Assembly (NCBI GenBank): GCA_031282385.1 | Contig: JAITDV010000155.1 | Span: forward strand, 1 to 12,772 | Source of the DNA: Planctomycetaceae bacterium | Lineage (GTDB): Bacteria; Planctomycetota; Planctomycetia; Pirellulales; Thermoguttaceae | Direction of reading: 5' to 3' | Length of the DNA stretch: 12,772 bases | Shown here: positions 1 to 7,058 of the stretch, in pieces | Numbering within the stretch: the stretch's first letter is position 1 | Layout: each line of letters begins with the position of its first letter | Made by a program: the position numbers and the translations under genes | The notes under the pieces: model-generated | What the model was told of the DNA's origin: nothing | The model's database searches: none | Seen by the model: the letters and a program-made list of their open reading frames with translations, nothing else

Positions 1-302
1 ATTTCAGTGAAGAAAATAAAATGTAAAAAAGGAAGTTAAGTTTTGCAGCATTTTGAACAAGTGAAAAGTCATATACAAGTAAAAATAACACACCAGAGTG
101 TGAAATTTTTGGCAAGAGAGATGCTCTTCACTTATACATGACCAATAATTCTTTGGTATTTATCACTTCTGTTGGGATTATATTATTCTGTCATTTGTTT
201 GTTTACTTTAGATCGCTGCGTTTTTGTCTGCTTCGTTCTAACCTATTTCCCTTACCCCATCGACAATTTGGTTGTAGAAATTCTGCGACTGCATAGTGGT
301 TA
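1..302. other. Non-coding left edge, no gene recognised
   Basis: No convincing ORF, RNA gene or copy of the local repeat family was found here. The stretch lies downstream of the minus-strand signalling gene that ends at 303. A small stem, CACAC (89-93) with GTGTG (98-102), is followed on the minus strand by a T-rich run. It could be a weak terminator for that gene, but a 5-bp stem about 200 nt past the stop codon is not strong support. Confidence 0.4.
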
Positions 303-1919
303 CTAGGTTTTATTTTTTTCTTCGGCGGTGTTTATTACTAATTTTAGATTTGAGAGTAGTTGTGGTAATTTGAAAGGTTTAAAAATGTAACCTAATACGC
401 CGGCGGTTTTGGCTCTTGTCATTACATGTCCTCCATCATGTCCGTAACCAGTCATGTAAATAAACGGTACATACTTCAATTTCAACTCTGCACAAACCAT
501 CTCATAAAAATTATAAGCCGACATATCCGGTATTTTGACATTACAAATGAAAGCATCATAACGCGTCGTTTCCAACATTTTCAACGCACTTCCTCCATCC
601 GCCACTGTCTCCACCGTACAACCATAATAAAAAAGCAAACGACTCAAATGAGGTCCCAACGATTCATCTGCATCAATCATCAAAATTCGCTTGTTACGCA
701 ATATCTCATAAACATTGCAATCAATATCCGACTCCTGACGCGGCAACTCCGGCGTTATTTTTGCTACATGTTTTTGAAATACACTTTGAATATTTCGCGT
801 ATTATTTTGAATTGTCTGCAACACTTCTCCAACTTTTTGGCGTAAATTTAAGATAACAGCTTGCAACTCTTCTATCGTCGGATTTGAATTACTAAGCTCA
901 CTGTCAAGTAATTCTTGTTGCAATACAGTACACTCGCAAAGTGTAAAATTTAACGGTGCAAAAATATCACAATAAAGCATCTCAATACTCCGAAACGCAA
1001 TATCCTTCTCCTCAAACGAAATCAAATCCAACGTGTGAATCGCATAAGCAACATCCGCTGCATAAACTTCAAGACGCCTCAAATCATTGTCATTAAACGC
1101 ATTTCGTTGTTTGCTTTCAACATTGAACGTACCTATAACCTTGCCGTGATACAAAAGCGGAACAGTAATAGAACTCTGTGCTCCAGGCATTCCTTCAATA
1201 TAATAAATATCTTCCGTAGGGTCTTCCATCAAATAACTTCTAGCATGATACGCAACCCAACCGGTTATTCCATTGCCATCCTGTCTCGCATACAACTGTC
1301 GTTTTACAGCTATGTCCGCCATTCCCAACGCCAATAACGGTTCAAGTAAACCGGAACCACAGCGAGATAATATTCTTATTTCAAGCGTGTCGTATTTGAG
1401 AATTTCTTTTGCTGATTTTATTATTTTTGCCCGTAGAATATTGATACGTTCAACAGCGGACAGTTTAGCAATATCATTTTGGGTAATGTCAGCCAACTCT
1501 TTTCCGGCTTCACGCAATTTTATTTTAAATACTTCTTCTTGATATTGATCGGTAACATTCCGCAATTCTACGACAAAATTGGCAACATTATTGTTTTGGT
1601 CAAGAACCGGAGTTATGCTCATGTTCAGGAAACGACCAGGTTTTTTTTGACAAAGTATAGTGGATGTTGGTTTACGGGTACGTCTTATTGTGTCGAAAGG
1701 GCAATAATCAGGTCCACGCAACTCAGGTCTGCCAAGCGGAATATAGAATTTGTTGTTTAACAGATTATCGGTATCACACCAATCCCGAAACTGACGATTA
1801 CACCAAAGAATTTTTTGATCCGTACCAACCCAAGCAAGTGCTGTTGGTATATTTTCCAGTACTTTTTGTTCCTGACTATGAACAGGATCGGTCGGATTTT
1901 TGGCTGCAGGCTCTGTCAT
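303..1919 (-). CDS. PAS-GAF-receiver signalling protein with a degenerate receiver domain
   Basis: This 538-residue soluble protein has three sensory or signalling modules and no histidine kinase or output domain that I can see. A PAS domain covers about residues 18-125 and includes a DYCPFDTIRRT stretch like the 'CPL..ALR' motif of some PAS domains. A GAF domain covers about 155-300, with the typical GITGWVA and SSITVPLLYHGKVIGTFNVES blocks. A helical, probably coiled-coil linker (about 300-405) leads to a CheY-like receiver at about 411-530. In the receiver, Thr490 and Lys514 (FKPF) are kept and the acidic pocket reads D416-A417-D418-E419. The phospho-acceptor position is Asn460 (FICNVKIPDM) where Asp is expected, so it probably cannot be phosphorylated in the normal way. 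The ATG start is supported by GTGAGGT 7 nt upstream. It may act as a scaffold or ligand-sensing partner of kinases encoded elsewhere. The domain calls are secure, the role is not. Confidence 0.88.
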   Translation of the reverse strand: MTEPAAKNPTDPVHSQEQKVLENIPTALAWVGTDQKILWCNRQFRDWCDTDNLLNNKFYIPLGRPELRGPDYCPFDTIRRTRKPTSTILCQKKPGRFLNMSITPVLDQNNNVANFVVELRNVTDQYQEEVFKIKLREAGKELADITQNDIAKLSAVERINILRAKIIKSAKEILKYDTLEIRILSRCGSGLLEPLLALGMADIAVKRQLYARQDGNGITGWVAYHARSYLMEDPTEDIYYIEGMPGAQSSITVPLLYHGKVIGTFNVESKQRNAFNDNDLRRLEVYAADVAYAIHTLDLISFEEKDIAFRSIEMLYCDIFAPLNFTLCECTVLQQELLDSELSNSNPTIEELQAVILNLRQKVGEVLQTIQNNTRNIQSVFQKHVAKITPELPRQESDIDCNVYEILRNKRILMIDADESLGPHLSRLLFYYGCTVETVADGGSALKMLETTRYDAFICNVKIPDMSAYNFYEMVCAELKLKYVPFIYMTGYGHDGGHVMTRAKTAGVLGYIFKPFKLPQLLSNLKLVINTAEEKNKT

Positions 1920-1926
1920 AATTTTT

Positions 1927-1933
1927 ACCTCAC
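1927..1933 (-). promoter_or_regulatory. Shine-Dalgarno site of the PAS-GAF-receiver gene
   Basis: The minus strand reads GTGAGGT, then AAAAATT, then ATG. The spacing is suitable for ribosome binding and fixes the start at 1919. It stands out because most other genes in the window have no recognisable Shine-Dalgarno sequence. The tail of repeat copy 1 ends immediately upstream at about 1934. Confidence 0.6.
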
Positions 1934-2040
1934 GATAACCGAACGTACTTTAGACTTCGGAAACACAAGGAATGTTAATGCAGGCTTGCCGATAAGTAAG
2001 CCCGCAAGAATTGCCGAAAACTAAAGTGTGAACAGTTGAA
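1934..2040 (-). repeat. Dispersed 106-bp repeat, copy 1 (minus orientation)
   Basis: Read on the minus strand, the head is CAACTGTTCACACTTTAG and the tail is AAAGTACGTTCGGTTA, matching the other copies at both ends. The central stem pairs GGCTT (1983-1987) with AAGCC (1998-2002), and the loop carries the shared CTTATCGG motif. The tail ends next to the ribosome binding site of the gene starting at 1919, so that gene's 5' leader and possibly its promoter run through the repeat. Confidence 0.8.
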
Positions 2041-2044
2041 TATA

Positions 2045-2071
2045 TTCTGTTACAAAAAATAAGTAACAGAA
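2045..2071. promoter_or_regulatory. Perfect 9-bp inverted repeat, possible operator
   Basis: TTCTGTTAC (2045-2053) and GTAACAGAA (2063-2071) are exact reverse complements separated by a 9-nt A-rich spacer. It lies about 125 nt upstream of the PAS-GAF-receiver gene, just beyond repeat copy 1. Neither strand has a U-tract directly after the stem, so an operator-like protein site fits better than a terminator. The remaining bases to 2305 are very AT-rich and show nothing else. Confidence 0.35.
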
Positions 2072-2305
2072 AATTAAATCAAATAAAAATAAAATCAAGA
2101 CGGTTTATCGCGTTTCAAAATTGTACATGAAATTATTTAAATATATTGTGCAAAATATAAAAAACAAATTCAATCAATACAAGTAACAAAAATAATCAGT
2201 CTGTTGCGTATAACTAATTGATATTATCCGCAAAACAGATACTTCAATAATATCCATACACATGCATCAATAAACCAAATTCTATAATCAGTCAGAATTG
2301 TAACG

Positions 2306-2402
2306 TTTTAAACTGCTCACACTTTAAATTTCATTTGCTACCTGCTTACTTATCGGCAAGCAGGCGAAGGTAAAGGAAAATTCACGTGTGAACAGTTTAA
2401 AA
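2306..2402. repeat. Dispersed repeat, copy 2: near-palindromic head-to-head variant
   Basis: Both ends carry the family head. TTTTAAACTGCTCACAC (2306-2322) and GTGTGAACAGTTTAAAA (2386-2402) pair at 16 of 17 positions. The centre is a 7-bp stem, CCTGCTT (2341-2347) with AAGCAGG (2358-2364), closing a loop that contains ACTTATCGG. No tail is present, so the element looks like two heads joined through the hairpin. It ends 19 nt beyond the stop codon of isocitrate dehydrogenase and could also shape that transcript's 3' end. Confidence 0.85.
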
Positions 2403-2421
2403 GTTTATGAAGTTATATGGT

Positions 2422-3510
2422 TTATATTGTTTTTATGATTGCTTCAGCCATTTCGTTTGTTCCTACTGCGGTTTTGTCATTGGGGTCGGCTTTTAAGTCG
2501 TAAGTTACGTACTTACCTTCCGCAATAATAGCAGCAACCGCATCCTCCAATTTTTTAGCGGCTGAATATTCATTGAGATGTTTCAACATGAGTACACCTG
2601 AAAGAATTAATGCTGTAGGATTGACTTTATTTTGACCTTTATATTTTGGAGCGGAACCGTGTGTTGCTTCGAATATTGCAACGTTATTACCAATATTAGC
2701 GCCAGGGGCAACCCCTAAACCGCCAACAAGTCCCGCACATAAATCACTCAAAATATCACCATAAAGATTCGGCAATACAAGAACATCATAAAGCTCAGGT
2801 TTTTGGACAAGTTGCATGCACATATTGTCAACAATTCTGTCGTCAAATTCGATATCCGAATATTCAGCGGCAACTTGCCGCGCTATTTCAAGAAATAAAC
2901 CATCAGTGTATTTCATAATATTTGCTTTATGAACCGCCGTAACTTTTTTTCGTCCGTTTTCTTTGGCATAATCGAATGCCGCACGTACTATACGTTTCGT
3001 TCCAGAAATACTGATAGGTTTAATGGAGATACCTGTTTCTGTCGGCAACGTCATAATTTTTCTGCCGGTTGTGTGTGTATTGATGGCGTTTATTATGTCA
3101 TTTGTTTTGCCGTGTTCAAATTCTATTCCGGCGTAAAGGTCTTCAGTATTTTCGCGGAATAGAACGAGGTTAATAGGAGTGTTGTTGTAGTATGTTCGGA
3201 CTCCTTTGTAAGTTTTACAAGGACGGATGCAAGCATACAGATCAAGTTCTTGACGCAAGTGAACGTTGATACTCCTGAATCCTGTACCAACCGGAGTTGT
3301 AATTGGGGCTTTGAGTGCGCAATGCGTACGTCGAATACTTTGCAATACAGAATCCGGCAATGGTGTACCGAATTTTTTTATAACATCAATTCCTGCTTCC
3401 TGAATATCCCATTTGATTTTAACGCCCGTAGCGTCAATACATTTACGTGCAACCGACGCCAATTCAGGACCAACGCCATCACCTGTAATCAATGTAACTT
3501 CATGTGTCAT
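2422..3510 (-). CDS. Isocitrate dehydrogenase, short monofunctional type
   Basis: A 362-residue member of the isocitrate/isopropylmalate dehydrogenase family that oxidatively decarboxylates isocitrate to 2-oxoglutarate in the TCA cycle. The N-terminal ITGDGVGPE is the family signature. Substrate residues fit isocitrate rather than isopropylmalate: S80-x-N82-x-x-x-R86, R96, R119 in LFRENTEDLYAGIE, and K195 in HKANIM. Metal-binding aspartates are D228, D252 and D256. The cofactor loop HGSAPKYKG has Lys289-Tyr290, as in NADP-using enzymes such as E. coli Icd, but the position matching E. coli Arg395 is Ala341 (VTYDLKA), so cofactor preference is uncertain. The length matches bacterial short enzymes and mitochondrial-type subunits, not the 416-residue E. 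coli form. The ATG start has no Shine-Dalgarno site. It stands alone between repeat copies 2 and 3. Homoisocitrate dehydrogenase is a less likely alternative. Confidence 0.9.
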   Translation of the reverse strand: MTHEVTLITGDGVGPELASVARKCIDATGVKIKWDIQEAGIDVIKKFGTPLPDSVLQSIRRTHCALKAPITTPVGTGFRSINVHLRQELDLYACIRPCKTYKGVRTYYNNTPINLVLFRENTEDLYAGIEFEHGKTNDIINAINTHTTGRKIMTLPTETGISIKPISISGTKRIVRAAFDYAKENGRKKVTAVHKANIMKYTDGLFLEIARQVAAEYSDIEFDDRIVDNMCMQLVQKPELYDVLVLPNLYGDILSDLCAGLVGGLGVAPGANIGNNVAIFEATHGSAPKYKGQNKVNPTALILSGVLMLKHLNEYSAAKKLEDAVAAIIAEGKYVTYDLKADPNDKTAVGTNEMAEAIIKTI

Positions 3511-3550
3511 ATTTGTAGATTTTATAATTTGCGTAACTAATTAGCGATTG

Positions 3551-3656
3551 TTTTAAACTGTTCACACTTGAATTTTCCTTTACCGTCGTCTGCTTATCTA
3601 TCGGAAAACAGGCTTTTACACTCTTGAGTTGCACAATTTATAGTACGGGCAGTATA
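3551..3656 (+). repeat. Dispersed 106-bp repeat, copy 3 (plus orientation)
   Basis: The head is TTTTAAACTGTTCACACTTG and the tail is AGTACGGGCAGTATA. The central stem pairs GTCTG (3588-3592) with CAGGC (3609-3613), including one G-T wobble, and encloses CTATCGG. It lies 40 nt upstream of the isocitrate dehydrogenase start, head towards the gene. Copies 3 and 5 are easy to align over the full length. Confidence 0.85.
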
Positions 3657-3936
3657 AGTTTACAGGTTATGAAAATGTCTAAAATTTGCGAACCAACACG
3701 CAGGCGGAATCGTAACGAATCGCAGGATCGTTTTGTTTCTATTTTTACAAACTTTGTGTCTGTACCGATTCTCAAGCAATCATTGCGCTATTACTGTTTT
3801 CGCGTCTGCCTTCACCAATTTCGCACAACATTAATGAAAAGATGAAAATTCAATACCGTTACTAAATAGTTACTAATTTGAAATAATTGTTAAATTTAAA
3901 TTGCCCGACCAAGTTATCGGACAAAACGTTAAACTG
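3657..3936. other. Spacer between repeat copies 3 and 4, no gene recognised
   Basis: The segment around 3685-3830 is less AT-rich than its surroundings and could be decayed coding sequence. Neither strand gives a protein-like reading that I recognise. A 73-codon plus-strand frame (3624-3845) begins inside the repeat and has an implausible composition. Confidence 0.3.
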
Positions 3937-4040
3937 TTTTAAACCGTTCGCACTTGAAATTTCGTTAACTTGTGCGGTTTATTTTATCTATCAGCAAGTC
4001 CGCATTTCACGTTTTTGAGCTATCGAACTTTAACGATTGT
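3937..4040 (+). repeat. Dispersed 106-bp repeat, copy 4 (divergent, plus orientation)
   Basis: This is the most diverged copy. The head is TTTTAAACCGTTCGCACTTG, and the mid-section keeps TTTTTGAGC where others have CTTTTGAGT. The central stem has different bases but still pairs: TGCGG (3973-3977) with CCGCA (4000-4004), around CTATCAG. The tail is hard to align, so the right end is approximate. Confidence 0.65.
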
Positions 4041-4113
4041 TTGGCATATTTTATTTTCTAAGTAACAAAGACACAACACACCACATCAAAAAACAAAAAT
4101 TGTCAAAATATAA

Positions 4114-4219
4114 TTTAAACTGTTCACACTTTAATTTTCCTTCACCGCCGCCTGCGTACCTAGTGGAAAGCAGGCTTTTATGCTCTTGAATCACGCAATT
4201 AATAGTACGAACGGTATAT
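4114..4219 (+). repeat. Dispersed 106-bp repeat, copy 5 (plus orientation)
   Basis: The head is TTTAAACTGTTCACACTTTA and the tail is AGTACGAACGGTATAT. The central stem pairs GCCTGC (4150-4155) with GCAGGC (4170-4175). The reverse complement of the tail resembles the head (ATACCGTTCGTAC against AAACTGTTCACAC), so the element has imperfect terminal inverted repeats. The tail ends 5 nt from the stop codon of the ABC permease at 4225. Confidence 0.85.
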
Positions 4220-4224
4220 GTATT

Positions 4225-5121
4225 TTAGATTGTATCGGTGAATGTTTGTTCGACATAGTTGAAAGCAAAAATTCCGATGAATAAAAAAGATAACGCTACA
4301 ATTATTCCCGATAATATTGATACAGGTGAAATCATAAAATTATTTGTACCAAAACACATATAACGGTAAATTTCAATTGCTGGCACCAGCGGGTTAAGTG
4401 AAAACCAAAATTGCCATCGTTCCGGTACTAGCGAAAGCGGAAAAAGAACGGCAGACGCATACATCCAAAGTTGTGTAAAAAATGGTAACGCCAAAATAAT
4501 ATCTCGATATTTTGTTGTCAACGACGCCGTTAAAATGCCAAGTCCAAACGCAAGCAACGCAACATAAAATACAAGTAACGGAAGAAAAAATATAAACAAT
4601 GTTGGGCGAACTGATCCGCCGTTAATAATGTAAATCAAATAAAAAAATATAAAAAGAGAAAGTTGAAGAACAAACCGCATCAAATTACTGATTATAGATG
4701 CAATCGGAATAACCAATCGTGGAAAATAAATCTTCTTAAATACCTCACGATTATCAATAAAAAATTGCGAAGTATGCAGAAAACAGTACAAAAAATAATT
4801 CCAAAGCGTAATACCAGAAAGATAAAATAACGGTGTTGGTATTTCATCTGTCTTGATTCCAATGATTCCGCCAAACACTATTGTAAAAACTATTGTCATC
4901 AGAAATGGTTGCAGTAACCACCAAATCATTCCAAGAACCGTCTGCTTGTAAAGCACAACAAAATCACGATAAACATAAAGCCAAATCAAATACCGATAAC
5001 GCCACAATTCAAAAAAATCTATCCGAAAACTTGCCCGTTTGGATTCAATAACGGTTATTTGCGATTGTAAATTGCTATGGACAATTTGATCTTTTTGAGT
5101 TACAGTTTGTTGTTTGTTCAT
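4225..5121 (-). CDS. ABC-2 type permease for polysaccharide export (Wzm/TagG/KpsM family)
   Basis: A 298-residue inner-membrane protein with about six membrane segments (roughly 65-88, 95-118, 137-170, 175-200, 207-230 and 268-290). Family blocks are clear: YRDFVVLYKQTVLGMIWWLLQP (51-72), a FKKIYFPRLVIP loop (128-139), TTKYRDI (202-208) and SLNPLVPAIEIYR (241-253). Such permeases pair with a Wzt/TagH-type ATPase to move lipid-linked O-antigen, teichoic acid or capsule across the cytoplasmic membrane. The frame is open upstream to a TTG at 5154, but I chose the ATG at 5121, which gives a normal cytoplasmic N-terminus. Neither start has a Shine-Dalgarno site. No ATPase partner is encoded in the window, so it must be elsewhere or be shared. 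It is transcribed away from the ATP-grasp gene. Confidence 0.9.
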   Translation of the reverse strand: MNKQQTVTQKDQIVHSNLQSQITVIESKRASFRIDFFELWRYRYLIWLYVYRDFVVLYKQTVLGMIWWLLQPFLMTIVFTIVFGGIIGIKTDEIPTPLFYLSGITLWNYFLYCFLHTSQFFIDNREVFKKIYFPRLVIPIASIISNLMRFVLQLSLFIFFYLIYIINGGSVRPTLFIFFLPLLVFYVALLAFGLGILTASLTTKYRDIILALPFFTQLWMYASAVLFPLSLVPERWQFWFSLNPLVPAIEIYRYMCFGTNNFMISPVSILSGIIVALSFLFIGIFAFNYVEQTFTDTI

Positions 5122-5164
5122 TTTGTTATTTTCTAATTTACATTGTGTGTACAATTAATATATA

Positions 5165-5189
5165 AGAAAATTCCGTTGCTTAATTTTCT
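5165..5189. promoter_or_regulatory. Perfect 8-bp inverted repeat in the divergent control region
   Basis: AGAAAATT (5165-5172) and AATTTTCT (5182-5189) pair exactly around a 9-nt spacer. On the minus strand it lies about 45-70 nt upstream of the permease ATG, just before a TATATATT stretch that could be a -10 region. An operator or leader hairpin is possible, but an AT-only stem can arise by chance in this background. Confidence 0.25.
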
Positions 5190-5277
5190 AATTTTTATTT
5201 GGCGGCAATGATAAGCGATTTTGAAATTTGTGTCAAGTTGCATTTGACGCTGGGATATTTATTTTGATTTTATAGTC

Positions 5278-5306
5278 TTTACAGATGCTGCTGTTGTTAG
5301 TATAAT
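5278..5306 (+). promoter_or_regulatory. Near-consensus sigma70 promoter of the ATP-grasp gene
   Basis: TTTACA (5278-5283) and TATAAT (5301-5306) are separated by exactly 17 nt. Transcription should begin near 5312-5314, about 20 nt before the ATG at 5334. That placement argues against the in-frame TTG at 5316 as the translation start, because almost no leader would be left. GTCAA (5232-5236) and TTGAC (5244-5248) form a small upstream inverted repeat that might bind a regulator. Confidence 0.7.
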
Positions 5307-5333
5307 TTTCGAACTTTGATTGACATAATTGAG

Positions 5334-6611
5334 ATGAATGTTATTAACGATTTTAAAATATCAAACGTTATACTTGTTCCGCCAATAATGATTAAGTTAT
5401 CAGATGTTGAAATTATTCCGGTTGTGATTCCTGTTTCTGCACACTTGGATGGACCGACATTGTTCGGTACTGCTCGCGGGTTAGGTCGTAATGGGATTCC
5501 GGTTCATGTGATTGCTCGCGGAAATTATCCTATTGCCCGAACCTCGCGATACATTAAAACAATGATAAATTTTCCAAATGATCCGCCGGACGAAATCTGG
5601 AAAGAAACATTGATTACTTTATCTCAAAAAATTAATAAAACACAATCAAAACCAATAATGATTTTTTGTACAGAAAATGATTTGTATAGATTCGCTCCAA
5701 TGCAAAATTTTCTTGAACAACATTTTCAATTATTGCCGTCTTTTGATGAGACTTTTAAGTTTCTTGAGAAAGATAAACAACTTCCGATTGCCGAACAAGC
5801 CGGTTTTCTTGTCCCGAAATCAAAAATTCTAGTAACAAAATCCGACCTCGAACTCGTAATTGATACATTTAATTTTCCAATAATTGTTAAACCGCTCGCA
5901 AGACATACTGTCGGAATTTTTGAGTATAAAGGATTAATTGTGGAGTTGCGGGACAAGGCGAATGAAATTATCGAAAAATATATTGATGAACCGCCAACTG
6001 TTCTGATTGCGCAAGAATATATCAAAGGAACAGACAACGATGTACTTTTTTTTATGGGCAGTTCCGATCAGAACGGTGATGTCCGTGCATTTGTAACAGG
6101 TCGAAAACTCCGACAAAATCCGCCGTCAAGCGGAATGATGGCTTGTGGTTATATTGAACAATTGCCGGAGTTGGAGGCGAAGGCAAGGGCGTTGTGCAAA
6201 CTTTATAAAATAAACGGTTTCATCGGAATTGAATGTAAACGCCCGCCTGACACTAATGATTATTTTTATATCGAGACAAGTTTCAGACCTGAAATATTTA
6301 CTGAGTTGGCGGAAGGTGCAGGTGTGAATCTTATCTATGACGTTTATGCCGCCAAGCTCGGACAAACTTGCACAATCAAAAAAACTACAGACAAAGGTTC
6401 ATGGTACGACTTGTTTGCCGATTACGAATCAATACAATCACAAGTAAGACAAGGAAAAACAACTTGGCGCACTTTATTGAAAAAATTACCAAGACCAATA
6501 ACATATTCGCACTTTGCATTCGACGATCCGTTACCATTTGTCGTCCGCCTACTAGAAAAAATCAAAACAAAAATCAAATCGACACTTTTCACAGATAAAA
6601 CACGAAATTAA
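5334..6611 (+). CDS. ATP-grasp family carboxylate-amine ligase (COG3919-like)
   Basis: A protein of 425 residues from the chosen ATG. The N-terminal pre-ATP-grasp region has HLDGPTLFGTARGLGRNGIPV (about 37-57), and the ATP-grasp fold follows. FPIIVKPL contains the ATP-binding Lys186. AQEYIKG has Glu228, followed by the FVTGRKLRQNPPSSG stretch typical of these ligases. Metal ligands are expected in GIECK (Glu300) and YIETSFRP (Glu314). In the usual E-x-N-P-R motif the Asn is replaced by Ser316, which may alter metal binding or activity. The family activates a carboxylate as an acyl phosphate and joins it to an amine. The substrate is unknown. Homologues are common in surface-polysaccharide loci, which fits the permease, methyltransferase and flippase nearby. 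The start could also be the ATG at 5388 or the TTG at 5316; the promoter at 5278-5306 favours 5334. Confidence 0.82.
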   Translation: MNVINDFKISNVILVPPIMIKLSDVEIIPVVIPVSAHLDGPTLFGTARGLGRNGIPVHVIARGNYPIARTSRYIKTMINFPNDPPDEIWKETLITLSQKINKTQSKPIMIFCTENDLYRFAPMQNFLEQHFQLLPSFDETFKFLEKDKQLPIAEQAGFLVPKSKILVTKSDLELVIDTFNFPIIVKPLARHTVGIFEYKGLIVELRDKANEIIEKYIDEPPTVLIAQEYIKGTDNDVLFFMGSSDQNGDVRAFVTGRKLRQNPPSSGMMACGYIEQLPELEAKARALCKLYKINGFIGIECKRPPDTNDYFYIETSFRPEIFTELAEGAGVNLIYDVYAAKLGQTCTIKKTTDKGSWYDLFADYESIQSQVRQGKTTWRTLLKKLPRPITYSHFAFDDPLPFVVRLLEKIKTKIKSTLFTDKTRN

Positions 6612-7058
6612 AGATAATTATTCAGTCGTGATATTATTGCGTATTATTGAATTTTTCGAATTCTAACAGATTTGGTGTTTAATTATAGTTTTTTTTTATG
6701 TTTGTTGATATTGGCAAGTATGAATAATTTAAGTAAAATAATTGCCGTTACAAAATTGCCCTTCAGAAATGGTATCATTTCACACAATGCGTGATTCAAA
6801 AGCGCAAATGTTTGCTTTCCGGCTGGGAAACAAACGGCGGTAAAGGAAGTTTAAAGTGTGAACAGTTTAAATTATGTTGTCCTTGAAATGTGTTGTCAGA
6901 CTAGTGTATTAATGATCAATTTGGATAATACGTTATAGTTAACATAACAATCCTTTGCCATCATTAATTTTCTAGCGGGTAAAAAAGGTTAAGGAAAAAT
7001 AGAAACAACAAATCGTATTTTAATAAAATTCAAACAAATTTTAGATTATTTTATAAAA
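6612..7058. other. Gap between ATP-grasp and methyltransferase genes, holding repeat copy 6
   Basis: Apart from repeat copy 6 this gap has no gene. An imperfect palindrome, GTTATAGTTAACATAAC (6932-6948), lies about 110 nt upstream of the methyltransferase start and could be an operator. No clear terminator follows the ATP-grasp gene. Confidence 0.4.
6768..6871 (-). repeat. Dispersed 106-bp repeat, copy 6 (minus orientation)
   Basis: Read on the minus strand, the head is TTTAAACTGTTCACACTTTA, followed by CTTCCTTTACCGCCG and later GCTTTTGAATCACGCA. The central stem has changed to GTTTG (6810-6814) with CAAAC (6831-6835), keeping pairing. The tail is diverged, so the left end is approximate. 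Confidence 0.8.

Noticed and set aside
426..845. 139-codon plus-strand ORF within 303-1919
   Set aside because: It is antisense to the well-supported PAS-GAF-receiver gene and its product shows no domain features.
3624..3845. 73-codon plus-strand ORF between repeat copies 3 and 4
   Set aside because: It starts inside repeat copy 3, has no convincing ribosome binding site at its first ATG, is very rich in Arg, Cys and Phe, and resembles no family I know.
5122..5154. TTG at 5154 as start of the ABC permease
   Set aside because: It would add 11 residues with no ribosome binding site or family support. The ATG at 5121 is the simpler start.
5316..5333. TTG at 5316 as start of the ATP-grasp gene
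   Set aside because: The strong promoter at 5278-5306 predicts a transcript starting only a few bases before it, and an ATG lies six codons downstream.
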